Shown here in pieces: positions 42,046-49,791 of a DNA stretch of 64,000 nt (within the stretch, counting starts at the first letter, position 1; each line of letters begins with the position of its first letter). Position numbers and translations under genes: made by a program. The notes under the pieces are model-generated. The model was not told the DNA's origin. It worked only from the letters and a program-made list of their open reading frames with translations, and searched no databases. The stretch is from JACPDI01 sp035463475 (GTDB lineage: Bacteria; Acidobacteriota; Vicinamibacteria; Vicinamibacterales; 2-12-FULL-66-21), in contig DATHTE010000014.1 in the NCBI GenBank assembly GCA_035463475.1, positions 1-64,000 of the forward strand, written 5' to 3'.

Positions 42046-43509
42046 GTGACATCCACTTCCTACACCGTCGAGAACTACCTGAAGGCCATTTACCAGGCGC
42101 AAGCGGCCTCGGCCGACCCGGAGGCGTCCGTGCCCATGGGCCGCCTCGCGAGCGCCCTTGGCGTGGTCCCCGGCACCGCAACGACGATGATGAAGGCGCT
42201 CTCGGAGGCGGGGCTGGTCGAGTACGAGCCCTACGTCGGCGTCCGCCTGACCGGCGCCGGCGAAAAGCTCGCCGCGATGGTGTTGCGGCGCCACCGGCTC
42301 ATTGAACTGTTCCTCGTCCAGGTGATGGGAATGAGCTGGGCCGAGGTGCACGACGAAGCCGAGCACCTCGAGCACGCCGTCTCCGACCGGCTGATCGATC
42401 GCATCGACGACATGCTCGGGCGGCCGACAGCCGATCCGCACGGCGACCCGATTCCGGACGACCAGGGACAGCTCGCGCTGCCGCAACACGACACCCTGCT
42501 GACGTGTCCCCTCGACGTGCCAGTGAAAGTGACGCGCGTAACGGACCAGGATGCGGACTTCCTGCGGTTCATCGAGAACAGCCGCCTGATGCCGGGAGAG
42601 ACCGTGGAGATCCAGGAACGTGACACTGCCGCCGACCGCGTCCGCCTGAAGCGCAGGGCCGACCTGATCACGATCGGGACCCGCGCCGCCGCCAAGGTGA
42701 TGGTCCAGGTGATTGCGCTGCTGCTCGTTGCGCTCACGCCGTTCGCGCACGCGCGGCAGCAACCTGCGCCGACGCCGGATTCCTCGCGCCCGTTCGAGAT
42801 CCTCGACAACTCGTTCCTCGTCGAGGAGGCGTTCAACCAGGAGGCGGGGATCTACCAGAACATCGTCGGGTTTGTCCGGGGATCGGACGGGTGGGAGCTG
42901 GCCTTCACGCAGGAGTGGCCGGTGATATCGCAGTCACACCAGCTCTCGTACACGCTGCCGTTCGAGGGAATCGACGGCACCGGCAACGGGTTCGGCGACG
43001 CGATGCTGAATTACCGGCTCCAGGTCCTGACCGAGACGGCGCGACAGCCCGCGTTCGCGCCCCGTGTGTCGCTGATCTTTCCCACCGGAGGCACACGCGA
43101 CGGCGCCGACACGACGGGCTACCAGGTGAACCTGCCGTTCAGCAAGCAGGCAGGCGATCTGTATTTCCACTGGAACGGCGGCTTCACCGCCCAGCCCGGT
43201 GTCCACCTGCCGGAGCGCGGCGAGCACGTGACGCTCTTCACCCCCCACGCCAGCCTGGGCACGATCTGGCGGGCGCGCCCGCTGTTCCACGTCATGCTGG
43301 AGGCGGTGTTCGAATCGGAGGAATCGATCGCGGGCACGTCCGCCACGGAACGCACGCGGCTGCTGACGCTCTCACCGGGGTTCCGCGTCGCGCGCAACCT
43401 GCACGATCGTCAGCTGGTGCTGGGCGCGGCGCTGCCGGTCACCTTTCGGAACGGCGGCTCTAACGGCGGCGTCTTCCTCTATTTTTCGTACGAGTTGCCC
43501 TGGAGGTAA
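42046..43509 (+). CDS. DtxR/MntR-family regulator fused in frame to an outer-membrane protein
   Basis: 487 residues from GTG 42046. Residues 1-150 are the DtxR winged helix and dimerisation domain ('TSYTVENYLKAIYQAQAAS', 'VVPGTATTMMKALSEAGLVE', 'LRRHRLIELFLVQVMGMSWA', 'EVHDEAEHLEHAVSDRLIDR') and 150-218 a FeoA-like domain ending 'IGTRAAAKV'. At M219 (ATG 42700) a signal peptide begins ('MVQVIALLLVALTPFAHARQ'), followed by about 250 residues of beta-rich, outer-membrane-protein-like sequence ('FAPRVSLIFPTGGTRDGADT', closing 'GGVFLYFSYELPWR'). The regulator normally ends near here, so this is either a stop-loss fusion or two proteins with an internal start. It controls the metal locus. Confidence 0.82.
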   Translation: MTSTSYTVENYLKAIYQAQAASADPEASVPMGRLASALGVVPGTATTMMKALSEAGLVEYEPYVGVRLTGAGEKLAAMVLRRHRLIELFLVQVMGMSWAEVHDEAEHLEHAVSDRLIDRIDDMLGRPTADPHGDPIPDDQGQLALPQHDTLLTCPLDVPVKVTRVTDQDADFLRFIENSRLMPGETVEIQERDTAADRVRLKRRADLITIGTRAAAKVMVQVIALLLVALTPFAHARQQPAPTPDSSRPFEILDNSFLVEEAFNQEAGIYQNIVGFVRGSDGWELAFTQEWPVISQSHQLSYTLPFEGIDGTGNGFGDAMLNYRLQVLTETARQPAFAPRVSLIFPTGGTRDGADTTGYQVNLPFSKQAGDLYFHWNGGFTAQPGVHLPERGEHVTLFTPHASLGTIWRARPLFHVMLEAVFESEESIAGTSATERTRLLTLSPGFRVARNLHDRQLVLGAALPVTFRNGGSNGGVFLYFSYELPWR

Positions 43510-43514
43510 CGGTG

Positions 43515-43544
43515 GTGGCGCATGCCTGAAGAGGCTCGCGCCAC
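43515..43544. terminator. Bidirectional hairpin terminator
   Basis: GTGGCGC-AT-GCCT-GAAG-AGGC-TC-GCGCCAC folds as a 7-bp plus 4-bp stem with a small internal loop and a GAAG tetraloop. It lies between the convergent regulator/porin gene and queD. No U-run follows on the plus strand. Confidence 0.65.
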
Positions 43545-43550
43545 AAGTGT

Positions 43551-43583
43551 GGCGTTAGGCTGGCGTTAGGCTCGCGCTAGGCT
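43551..43583. repeat. 11-bp tandem triplication at the queD 3' end
   Basis: GGCGTTAGGCT occurs twice in direct succession, followed by CGCGCTAGGCT. The last copy contains the queD stop codon (TAG on the minus strand). It looks like a local slippage product. Confidence 0.7.
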
Positions 43584-43981
43584 TCGGTGTATGTTGCCAC
43601 GGAGTTCGGCGTTTCCCAGACGCGCACGGTGACGATGTCGAGCCCGAGTTCCCGTCCCTTCTCGTAAATCAGCCTCGCGATACGTTCCACGGTCGGATTG
43701 CTGTCGATCACGTAGATGGGCTCGCCGAGCTGCCGCAGCGGCGCCACGAGCGGATCGTCGTGCCGCAGTATCATCTTGTGATCGAGCTCGCGGTCGATCC
43801 ACCCTTTGACCAGACGCTTGATGTCGCTGAAATCCGCGACCATGTTGCGCCGGTCGAGGCGGTCCGTCCGCACTTCGACCTCGACGACGGCGTTGTGGCC
43901 GTGCGGGTGCTTGCAGACCCCGTCGTAGTCGAGGAGGCGGTGCCCGTAGCAGAACTCGATGCGTTTCGTCACCACGTACAT
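43577..43981 (-). CDS. queD: 6-carboxytetrahydropterin synthase QueD (PTPS family)
   Basis: 134 residues. Zinc histidines in 'RIEFCYGHRLL' and 'KHPHGHNAVVEVEV', catalytic Cys in 'DGVCKHPHGHN', 'MVADFSDIKRLVKGWIDREL', 'LDHKMIL', 'IDSNPTVERIARLIYEKG' and the closing pterin-binding Glu in 'VRVWETPNSVATY'. It makes 6-carboxytetrahydropterin from dihydroneopterin triphosphate on the way to queuosine. It is divergent from queC with a 16-bp gap. queE and queF are not seen in the window. Confidence 0.92.
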   Translation of the reverse strand: MYVVTKRIEFCYGHRLLDYDGVCKHPHGHNAVVEVEVRTDRLDRRNMVADFSDIKRLVKGWIDRELDHKMILRHDDPLVAPLRQLGEPIYVIDSNPTVERIARLIYEKGRELGLDIVTVRVWETPNSVATYTEA

Positions 43982-43997
43982 GTGGACAGTCTAATTG

Positions 43998-44666
43998 ATG
44001 GAGACCTCTCTCGTCCTCTGCTCGGCCGGCCTTGACAGCGCGGTGCTGGTCGCGCTCGAGGCGCGCGAGCGCGCGGTGCAGCCCGTCTACGTCTCGGTCG
44101 GCCTCGCGTGGGAGCAGGCGGAGCGCGCGATGCTCGACCGCCTCATTCCGGCCCTGGGCGGCGCAGTCGCGCCCGCGGCGCTGCTCACGGTCGACATGCG
44201 CGACGTCTATCCAGCCGCGCACTGGGCGGTGCGCGGCGTGCCGCCCGACTACGACTCGCCGGATGAAGAGGTCTACCTGGAGGGACGCAACATCGTCCTG
44301 TTGTCGAAGGCGGCGGTGTTCGCCGCGCGTGAGGGAATTGCACGCGTGGCGCTCGGCCCGCTCGCCGGGAACCCGTTCCCGGACGCGACGGAGCAGTTCT
44401 TCGGCGCGATGGCGCGCGCGCTGTCGATCGGCCTCGACCGCCCGATCGACATCGTGACGCCGCTCACGGCGATGCGCAAGGCGGACGTCATCCGCCTCGG
44501 CCTGTCGCTCGGCGTTCCGTTGAACCTCACGATGTCCTGCATGAACCCGCAGGACGGTGAGCACTGCGGACGCTGCAGCAAGTGCCGCGAGCGGCACGAC
44601 GGGTTCGTGGCGGCGGGCGCCGCGGACCCGACGACGTACGCCTCACCAGTTCCGCAGGGTGATTGA
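43998..44666 (+). CDS. queC: 7-cyano-7-deazaguanine synthase QueC
   Basis: 222 residues. The PP-loop at residues 8-14 reads 'CSAGLDS' instead of the usual SGGxDS, so one glycine is Ala. Other parts: 'YLEGRNIVLLSKAAVFAARE', 'ALGPLAGNPFPDATEQFFGA', 'TPLTAMRKADVIRLGLSLGV' and the zinc site 'SCMNPQDGEHCGRCSKCRER'. It converts 7-carboxy- to 7-cyano-deazaguanine with ATP and ammonia. ATG 43998 preferred over the TTG one codon earlier. The 3' end overlaps the convergent DUF4097 gene by 24 bp. Confidence 0.9.
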   Translation: METSLVLCSAGLDSAVLVALEARERAVQPVYVSVGLAWEQAERAMLDRLIPALGGAVAPAALLTVDMRDVYPAAHWAVRGVPPDYDSPDEEVYLEGRNIVLLSKAAVFAAREGIARVALGPLAGNPFPDATEQFFGAMARALSIGLDRPIDIVTPLTAMRKADVIRLGLSLGVPLNLTMSCMNPQDGEHCGRCSKCRERHDGFVAAGAADPTTYASPVPQGD

Positions 44667-45551
44667 TCCGTCGCCTGTGCGGATGCGCATCAGCCGCCCG
44701 CCGGCGCCGATCTTCCCGCGCAGCGAGCGGCGGCGCCGTTCCTGGTCCCCTTCATTCGCGGTCGTCGTCACCTGCACGTCGAAGTCGCTGCGCACGCGGC
44801 CGTCGCCGGTCTGCGCGTCCAGTTCCGCGGCGAACTCCTCCGGAAGGTAGACCGCCACGGTGCCATCCTCCGTCGTGATGGACCAGTCCGCGGTCATCGC
44901 GCTCCCACGGTCGGCGCGAATCGTGACCGAGCCGTCTCCCGTTTTTGCCCTGACCGCCCCGAGCCGACCGGCCACGCTGATGCCGCCGTCCCGGGTCGTG
45001 AGCGCCATCTCCCCCTCGACGTCCTCGACGCCGATCGAGCCGTCGGCGGTTTCGACGTCGAGATGTCCCCGCACCTCGCTGACCCGCACACTGCCGTCGC
45101 CGCTGCGCAGCTCGATGCGCCCGTCGAGTCGGCCCGCCCGGATGGAGCCGTCACCCGAACGCGCCTGCAGGGTCAACTTGCGGGGAACGGTCACGACCAG
45201 CCGGGCGTACGACGAACGATGAAAGCCGATGCCCTGAAAGCTCTCGCGCGACGGGCCGGTGACCTCGATGTCGATGCGGTTGCCGCGCTGCTCGGCCCGG
45301 ACCTGCATGGACTTGAGCGCATCTTCGTCCGGGCCCCTCTTTTCGACTTCGACGAGGACCTCGTCGCGGTCCCAGGACCGCACCTCGATCCCGCCATCGA
45401 ACGTGTACACGCGGACATCGGGCTCGCCGCTGATCGTGAAGCGCTTCTCCTCGCGGGCGATGCGCTCCTCCGTATCGACGTGAACCGTGCACGATGCGGA
45501 AAGTACGCCCAGGGCCGCGGCCACGACCAGGTGTCTCGTCACCATCCTCAA
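44643..45551 (-). CDS. DUF4097-type beta-repeat lipoprotein
   Basis: 302 residues. A lipoprotein signal ('LVVAAALGVLSASC', lipobox LSAS-C at about residue 21) precedes a right-handed beta-solenoid built from short repeats such as 'ARSGDGSIRAG', 'LRSGDGSVRVSE', 'VETADGSIGVED', 'LTTRDGGISVAG' and 'AKTGDGSVTIRA'. This is the DUF4097/DUF4098 pattern. Function unknown; often found with anti-sigma-like or envelope genes. ATG two codons further in (45545) is an equal alternative start. Confidence 0.88.
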   Translation of the reverse strand: MRMVTRHLVVAAALGVLSASCTVHVDTEERIAREEKRFTISGEPDVRVYTFDGGIEVRSWDRDEVLVEVEKRGPDEDALKSMQVRAEQRGNRIDIEVTGPSRESFQGIGFHRSSYARLVVTVPRKLTLQARSGDGSIRAGRLDGRIELRSGDGSVRVSEVRGHLDVETADGSIGVEDVEGEMALTTRDGGISVAGRLGAVRAKTGDGSVTIRADRGSAMTADWSITTEDGTVAVYLPEEFAAELDAQTGDGRVRSDFDVQVTTTANEGDQERRRRSLRGKIGAGGRLMRIRTGDGSITLRNW

Positions 45552-45554
45552 ACC

Positions 45555-46751
45555 TCAACTACTGAGACGATCCCGGGAGAACGCAAGTTCGCCCCCCACC
45601 CAGGTTTGGGCCACGCCGTAGCCGGCGTCCAGCAGCACGAGGTCCGCCACGGCCCCCGGCGCGATGACGCCGTGGCCGGCCAGCCCCAGCTCGCGGGCGG
45701 CGGTGGTCGAGGTCAGGGTGGCCGCATCCCCGAGCGACAGGTTCACGACGGTCACCAGCCTGGCAAAGGCGCGGTCCATGGTCAGCGTGCTTCCCGCGAG
45801 CGTGCCGTCCGCGAGCCGCGCGACGTCCCCCACGGTGATCGGCCGGCCGCCGAGCGTGGCGTTGGATCCCGGCGGCAGTCCCGAGCCGGCCGTCCCGTCC
45901 GTAATCCCCATGACCTTGGATGGACCCTTCGCGGCGATCGCCGCGCGCATCGCGGCGGGATGCACGTGCACGGCGTCCGCAATCAGCTCGGCCGCGACCT
46001 CATCGCTCTCCAGCACGGCGCCGACGACCCCCGGCGATCGGTGCGTGAGCGGGGTCATGCGGTTGTACAGGTGCGTCGCATGGCGCGCGCCCGCCTCGAT
46101 CGCGGCGCGCGCCTGCTCGTAGGTGGCGGCCGTGTGGCCGATCGCGACGCGATGGCCGCGCGCGACGAGCGACGCAATCAGGTCGATCGCGCCTTCCAGT
46201 TCGGGCGCAAGCGTGACGATGCCGACATCGGCCGCCGCGGCTTCGATCACCGCGAGGATGTCCTGCGCGGTGAACTCGGCGTCCCGCTCGCTCGCGCCGC
46301 GCGGGGCGCGGAGGCGCTCCCGTGGCTGCGCGCCCGCGAACTCGGGACTGATGAAGTTGCTTTCGAGATGTGCGGGAAGCACCCGCGCGCTTGCCTTGGC
46401 GGGCACCGTGCGCGCGCGCCCGATCGCCGCGAGCGCAGACCGCAGCTCGCCGGGAGTGCACGCGATCGTGGTCGGGCAGAACGCGGTGACGCCGTAGCGC
46501 GGCAGCCGCGCCGCCATCTGGGCGACGGCGTCGGCCTGCACGAGCGTGTCGTATCCCTCGACACCATGCACGTGGACGTCGATGAAGCCCGGGACGGCCA
46601 GACGGCCGGACACGTCCACGCTCACGTCGCGCGGGCCGCCCGCGCGCGTCCCGCTGACGATGTCAACGATCCGGCCGCCGTCGATGACGACCGTGGAAGG
46701 CCCGGTGACCCGATCGGGGAGCACGAGCTCGGCGCCGGAGAGCAGGATCAC
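45555..46751 (-). CDS. nagA: N-acetylglucosamine-6-phosphate deacetylase NagA
   Basis: 398 residues from GTG 46751, which overlaps the ROK gene stop by 4 bp. Amidohydrolase motifs: 'AVPGFIDVHVHGVEGYDTLV', 'VLPAHLESNFISPEFAGAQP', 'HRVAIGHTAATYEQARAAIE', 'GARHATHLYNRMTPLTHRSP', 'VMGITDGTAGSGLP' with the catalytic Asp. It removes acetate from GlcNAc-6-P during amino-sugar and cell-wall recycling. Sits with a sugar-kinase-like ROK gene; the NagZ-like GH3 enzyme at 4618-6456 could supply substrate. Confidence 0.93.
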   Translation of the reverse strand: MILLSGAELVLPDRVTGPSTVVIDGGRIVDIVSGTRAGGPRDVSVDVSGRLAVPGFIDVHVHGVEGYDTLVQADAVAQMAARLPRYGVTAFCPTTIACTPGELRSALAAIGRARTVPAKASARVLPAHLESNFISPEFAGAQPRERLRAPRGASERDAEFTAQDILAVIEAAAADVGIVTLAPELEGAIDLIASLVARGHRVAIGHTAATYEQARAAIEAGARHATHLYNRMTPLTHRSPGVVGAVLESDEVAAELIADAVHVHPAAMRAAIAAKGPSKVMGITDGTAGSGLPPGSNATLGGRPITVGDVARLADGTLAGSTLTMDRAFARLVTVVNLSLGDAATLTSTTAARELGLAGHGVIAPGAVADLVLLDAGYGVAQTWVGGELAFSRDRLSS

Positions 46752-47635
46752 GAGAGCGCGAGCCGCGCGGCGCCGATGGCTGGGGCTTCCTCGGCGAGCG
46801 CGGACATTTCGACGCGGAGGCGCGCGGCGAGCGCGGGAGGGAGCCGCCTTGCGCACTCCAGCCGGACAGGATCGAGCAGCAGGTCGCCCGCGCGGCCCAC
46901 TTCTCCGCACAGCACGACGAGCTCCGGATCGATGGTGCTGACCAGGTTTGCGACCGCCATGCCGATGTACCTCGCCGTCTCACGGACGACGGAGATCGCG
47001 ACGCCGTCGTGCGCGCGCGCGCCGTCGTAGACGTGATCGGCGGTGATCGCGTCGAGATCGGCCCCCTTCTCCAGCACGGCGGATTGGTCGCCCGCCTGGA
47101 TTCGCCAGACGAAACGGCGCGCCACGCCGCGCGAACTGGCTTCCGCGTGCAGGCAGCCGGTACGTCGATAGTCCTGCCGCTCGACGGGGTTCAGGGCGAG
47201 CCAGGCAGCGCATCCCGCCAGGCCGTGCGAGCCGTGCCAGAGTTGTCCGTTGAGGAGAATCCCCGCGGAGATCTGATCGCCGATCACGAGCGCGACCGCG
47301 GTGTGGACCTCCGTGGCGGCGCCCATCCAGTTTTCCGCGACCACGGCAGCCTCGCCGGCGCGGACCACCTCGTCCGGCACGTCCACGAGCGCGCGGATGC
47401 TCCCGAGTGCCTTCATGATCGCGACGTCGGAGGGATCGTGGGCACAGACGCGAGCGGGAATGCGCCCGGCGCCCTCGGGCAGGACCTTTTGCACCACGGC
47501 CTTCGCCGCGCGAGGGAGGTTGCCGTTTGCGGCGCGGCCATCGGCGCGCGACAGGATCGCGGGCGCGCCCGTCCCCAGCGCGACCGCCCGCACGGTGCGC
47601 GGGCCCATCTCGATCCCGATGGCCGCCGGCGTCAC
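46748..47635 (-). CDS. ROK-family (sugar kinase-like) protein, degenerate
   Basis: 295 residues with an actin-like ATPase plan: N-terminal 'AAIGIEMGPRTVRAVALGTG' in place of the usual GxDxGxT phosphate loop, 'AVALVIGDQISAGILLNGQL', 'HGSHGLAGCAAWLALNP' and 'NLVSTIDPELVVLCGEVGRA'. The ROK zinc motif CGCGxxGCxE is reduced to 'RRTGCLHAEAS', and the DxG phosphate motif has Glu-Met-Gly. It may be an inactive or altered N-acetylglucosamine kinase feeding nagA, with which it overlaps by 4 bp. Confidence 0.75.
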   Translation of the reverse strand: MTPAAIGIEMGPRTVRAVALGTGAPAILSRADGRAANGNLPRAAKAVVQKVLPEGAGRIPARVCAHDPSDVAIMKALGSIRALVDVPDEVVRAGEAAVVAENWMGAATEVHTAVALVIGDQISAGILLNGQLWHGSHGLAGCAAWLALNPVERQDYRRTGCLHAEASSRGVARRFVWRIQAGDQSAVLEKGADLDAITADHVYDGARAHDGVAISVVRETARYIGMAVANLVSTIDPELVVLCGEVGRAGDLLLDPVRLECARRLPPALAARLRVEMSALAEEAPAIGAARLALS

Positions 47636-48060
47636 CCAGCCCTTTCTTCCGGCGCACCCACGCCGTAGTCCCAGCGCAGCTTGCGCCCGGACAGCGGCGC
47701 GTGTCCGGGAACGCGGAAGAGCGCGCGATCGACTTCGGCGAGCAGCACGCGCAGCCGGTCCTCGTCGGGCGCGGACATCACCAGCACGCCGCCGCTCTCC
47801 TCGGGTGGGAACCGCCTGTCGTCGAAGTAATCGCGGTCGAGCGACACCAGCGTGCGACGCAGCTGGCGCGCCAGGCGGTAGTGCTCGGTGTCGCGCGCGC
47901 GCCTCAGGTCCTCGTGCTCCAGGACGAAGAAGACGTCCCAGTTCAAGTCCTGGCGCATGAAGCTGACGATGCCGGCAGGCAGGTTCGCGTCCGCGTAGAT
48001 GCGCGGCTGCTCGGCCTGGCGCTCGACGTGCGGTCCGAGTTCAGAAGCGAGTGTTCCCAT
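47632..48060 (-). CDS. DUF5615-like (PIN-fold) protein
   Basis: 142 residues. 'PRIYADANLPAGIVSFMRQD' near residue 20 and 'LVSLDRDYFDDRRFPPEESG' give the acidic residues of a PIN-like (Mut7-C/DUF5615) nuclease fold, with 'FFVLEHEDLRRARDTEHYRL' between. Members are usually toxin-like or RNA-processing proteins, but no antitoxin partner is adjacent. It overlaps the ROK gene start by 4 bp (ATGA) and follows the deoxyhypusine-synthase-like gene by 10 bp. Role in this gene string unclear. Confidence 0.7.
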   Translation of the reverse strand: MGTLASELGPHVERQAEQPRIYADANLPAGIVSFMRQDLNWDVFFVLEHEDLRRARDTEHYRLARQLRRTLVSLDRDYFDDRRFPPEESGGVLVMSAPDEDRLRVLLAEVDRALFRVPGHAPLSGRKLRWDYGVGAPEERAG

Positions 48061-48070
48061 CGGTTGATCG

Positions 48071-49237
48071 CTACCTGTGTCGTTCGAGATCGGGCATGAC
48101 GTCGGGCGGCACCGGCTCCGCCTTGCGGCCGCGCGCTTCCTTCGCCTGGCGCGAGAGCTCGGCGACCAGCTGTTCGCGCTTGAGATAGAGGTCCCTGCGA
48201 GCGCGCCTGCCGCGCTCGGACGCGAGCGCGTATTCGCAGAAGAGCGGAAACGCGATCGTCGAGTCGGCGTACGCCACCACCGTGTCCGGCAGCACGCCCG
48301 GATTCACTTTCCCCCAGCTCACCGCTTCCGACGGCGTCGCGCCCGACAGACCGCCCCACACCACCTGGTCGGTGGTGATCTGGATGAAGTAGTCGTTTCC
48401 CCCTTTGGGGATCCCGTACACCTCCCAGAGCGTGGGCTGTCCCTGCAGATAGAAGTTCTTCGGCGAGCCTCCACCCAGGATCACGCACCCGTTCTTCCGC
48501 CCTGCCAGGATGATCGCGCAGACCTCGTTCACGTCGAGGCTCGGGTCGATCATCAGCGTGCCGCCGTTCATCAGCTCGTGATAGGCGATGTTCATCCCGA
48601 TCGAGCTGTCCCCCGGCGACGAGGTGTAGATCGGCACGTGGCACTTCGCCGCGCGGGCGACCACCGAGTGTTCCTCGCAGCCGGGGAACTTCTGCAGCAG
48701 GTCGCGGCCGAGCCGGCAGTGTAGTTCCGCAGTGGACATCGCCCCCGACAGCCGTTCGCGCACGAGGAAGTCGCGAATGTACTTGTCGGTCTCGAGCAGC
48801 ACGTCCGACGGGAACAGTACGTCGTAGATCCGGATAATCCCCTGTTCGTACAGCTCCACGTCGTCCAGGAAGGGGGAACCGCGGTGGAGCGTGAAGTTCA
48901 TCGCGTAATGCAGGTCGTGATAGAGGTTCGCGCCCGTGCTGATGACGAAATCCACCAGGCCGCGCTCCATCAGCTCGATCACACAGCCGCCGAGGCCGGC
49001 AGGGGTGAGCGCGCCCGCGACCGTGAGCCCGATGGTGGTGTCGTTCTCGGGGGCCAGCATCTTGTCGGTGAAGATCTGGCAGGCCTCGGCCAGGCGCCCG
49101 GCGTTGAACGCCTGGAACCCCTCGTCGATTAACTGCCGGATGTCCTGGCTGCCGCGGGGGCGGTAGTAGCGAATCGGCCGGCCCGTCAGGTACTTCTGCG
49201 GATTGTGGCCCGGCGACCCGGGTGCGCGATGGGGCAC
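48071..49237 (-). CDS. Deoxyhypusine synthase-like protein
   Basis: 388 residues of the DHS fold: 'DIRQLIDEGFQAFNAGRLAE', 'MLAPENDTTIGLTVAGALTP', 'VDFVISTGANLYHDLHYAMN', 'PIYTSSPGDSSIGMNIAYHE', 'AIILAGRKNGCVILGGGSPK', 'YFIQITTDQVVWGGLSGATP' and 'SEAVSWGKVNP', in which the Lys equals the covalent spermidine-carrying Lys of DHS. Bacteria lack hypusinated eIF5A, so related bacterial proteins are thought to act on polyamines, for example as homospermidine synthases. NAD-dependent spermidine cleavage is the likely chemistry. Confidence 0.88.
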   Translation of the reverse strand: MPHRAPGSPGHNPQKYLTGRPIRYYRPRGSQDIRQLIDEGFQAFNAGRLAEACQIFTDKMLAPENDTTIGLTVAGALTPAGLGGCVIELMERGLVDFVISTGANLYHDLHYAMNFTLHRGSPFLDDVELYEQGIIRIYDVLFPSDVLLETDKYIRDFLVRERLSGAMSTAELHCRLGRDLLQKFPGCEEHSVVARAAKCHVPIYTSSPGDSSIGMNIAYHELMNGGTLMIDPSLDVNEVCAIILAGRKNGCVILGGGSPKNFYLQGQPTLWEVYGIPKGGNDYFIQITTDQVVWGGLSGATPSEAVSWGKVNPGVLPDTVVAYADSTIAFPLFCEYALASERGRRARRDLYLKREQLVAELSRQAKEARGRKAEPVPPDVMPDLERHR

Positions 49238-49358
49238 GTGACGTCCTCCAGCGGGGGAGAATGGCCGCAGGCTCGCTCAAGTTTACCGCACGAACGGCCG
49301 AAAAATATTGACAGACCGGCCGCCGCCGGAGGATTGTACTTATCTCCCCCGCCGCAGA

Positions 49359-49790
49359 ATGAACGATTCCGCCGCCCTGTGGGTGCTCGTGGCTGTCCTC
49401 GTTGCGGCCGTCGCCGCGTTCACCTGGGGTGTGTTCCGGAAGGGGCGCCAGATGGCTGGCGAGCACGTATTCCGGGCGAGCCGCCTGAGCTCCGGCAACC
49501 GGCTGTTTCCGACCCAGGTGGCCATCACCCCCACCAGCGTCGTGCACTACCAGCCGCAGTGGATCGGCCGGTTGGAACATTCAATCCACCTGGCGCACGT
49601 CGCATCGGTCAGGATCGACACGAACCTCCTCTTCTCCGACGTCTACATCGAGACGAGCGGCGGCGCCGCGCCGATTCGCTGCCGCGGACACCGGAAGGGT
49701 GACGCGGAAGCCATGAAGCGGCTGATCGAGCGCTTCCAGTCCGAGTATTACCAGGGACGGCCCACGCCCACGGGCCAGGGAACGGTGTGA
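49359..49790 (+). CDS. Single-pass membrane protein, unknown
   Basis: 143 residues from ATG 49359. An N-terminal helix ('AALWVLVAVLVAAVAAFTWG') is followed by a cytoplasmic beta domain of PH-like character ('FRASRLSSGNRLFPTQVAIT', 'SVVHYQPQWIGRLEHSIHLA', 'SVRIDTNLLFSDVYIETSGG', 'RKGDAEAMKRLIERFQSEYY'). It resembles small bacterial PH-domain membrane proteins but I do not assign a family firmly. It ends 1 bp before the sigma-54 activator and may be co-transcribed with it. Confidence 0.7.
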   Translation: MNDSAALWVLVAVLVAAVAAFTWGVFRKGRQMAGEHVFRASRLSSGNRLFPTQVAITPTSVVHYQPQWIGRLEHSIHLAHVASVRIDTNLLFSDVYIETSGGAAPIRCRGHRKGDAEAMKRLIERFQSEYYQGRPTPTGQGTV

Positions 49791-49791
49791 C

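Noticed and set aside
43551..43571. GCGTTAGGC repeats resembling attC core ends
   Set aside because: They are part of an 11-bp tandem duplication at the queD end and lack paired attC arms.
49308..49343. A sigma-70 promoter (TTGACA then TGTACT) before the membrane protein at 49359
   Set aside because: The spacing between the hexamers is about 21 bp, too long to support a call.
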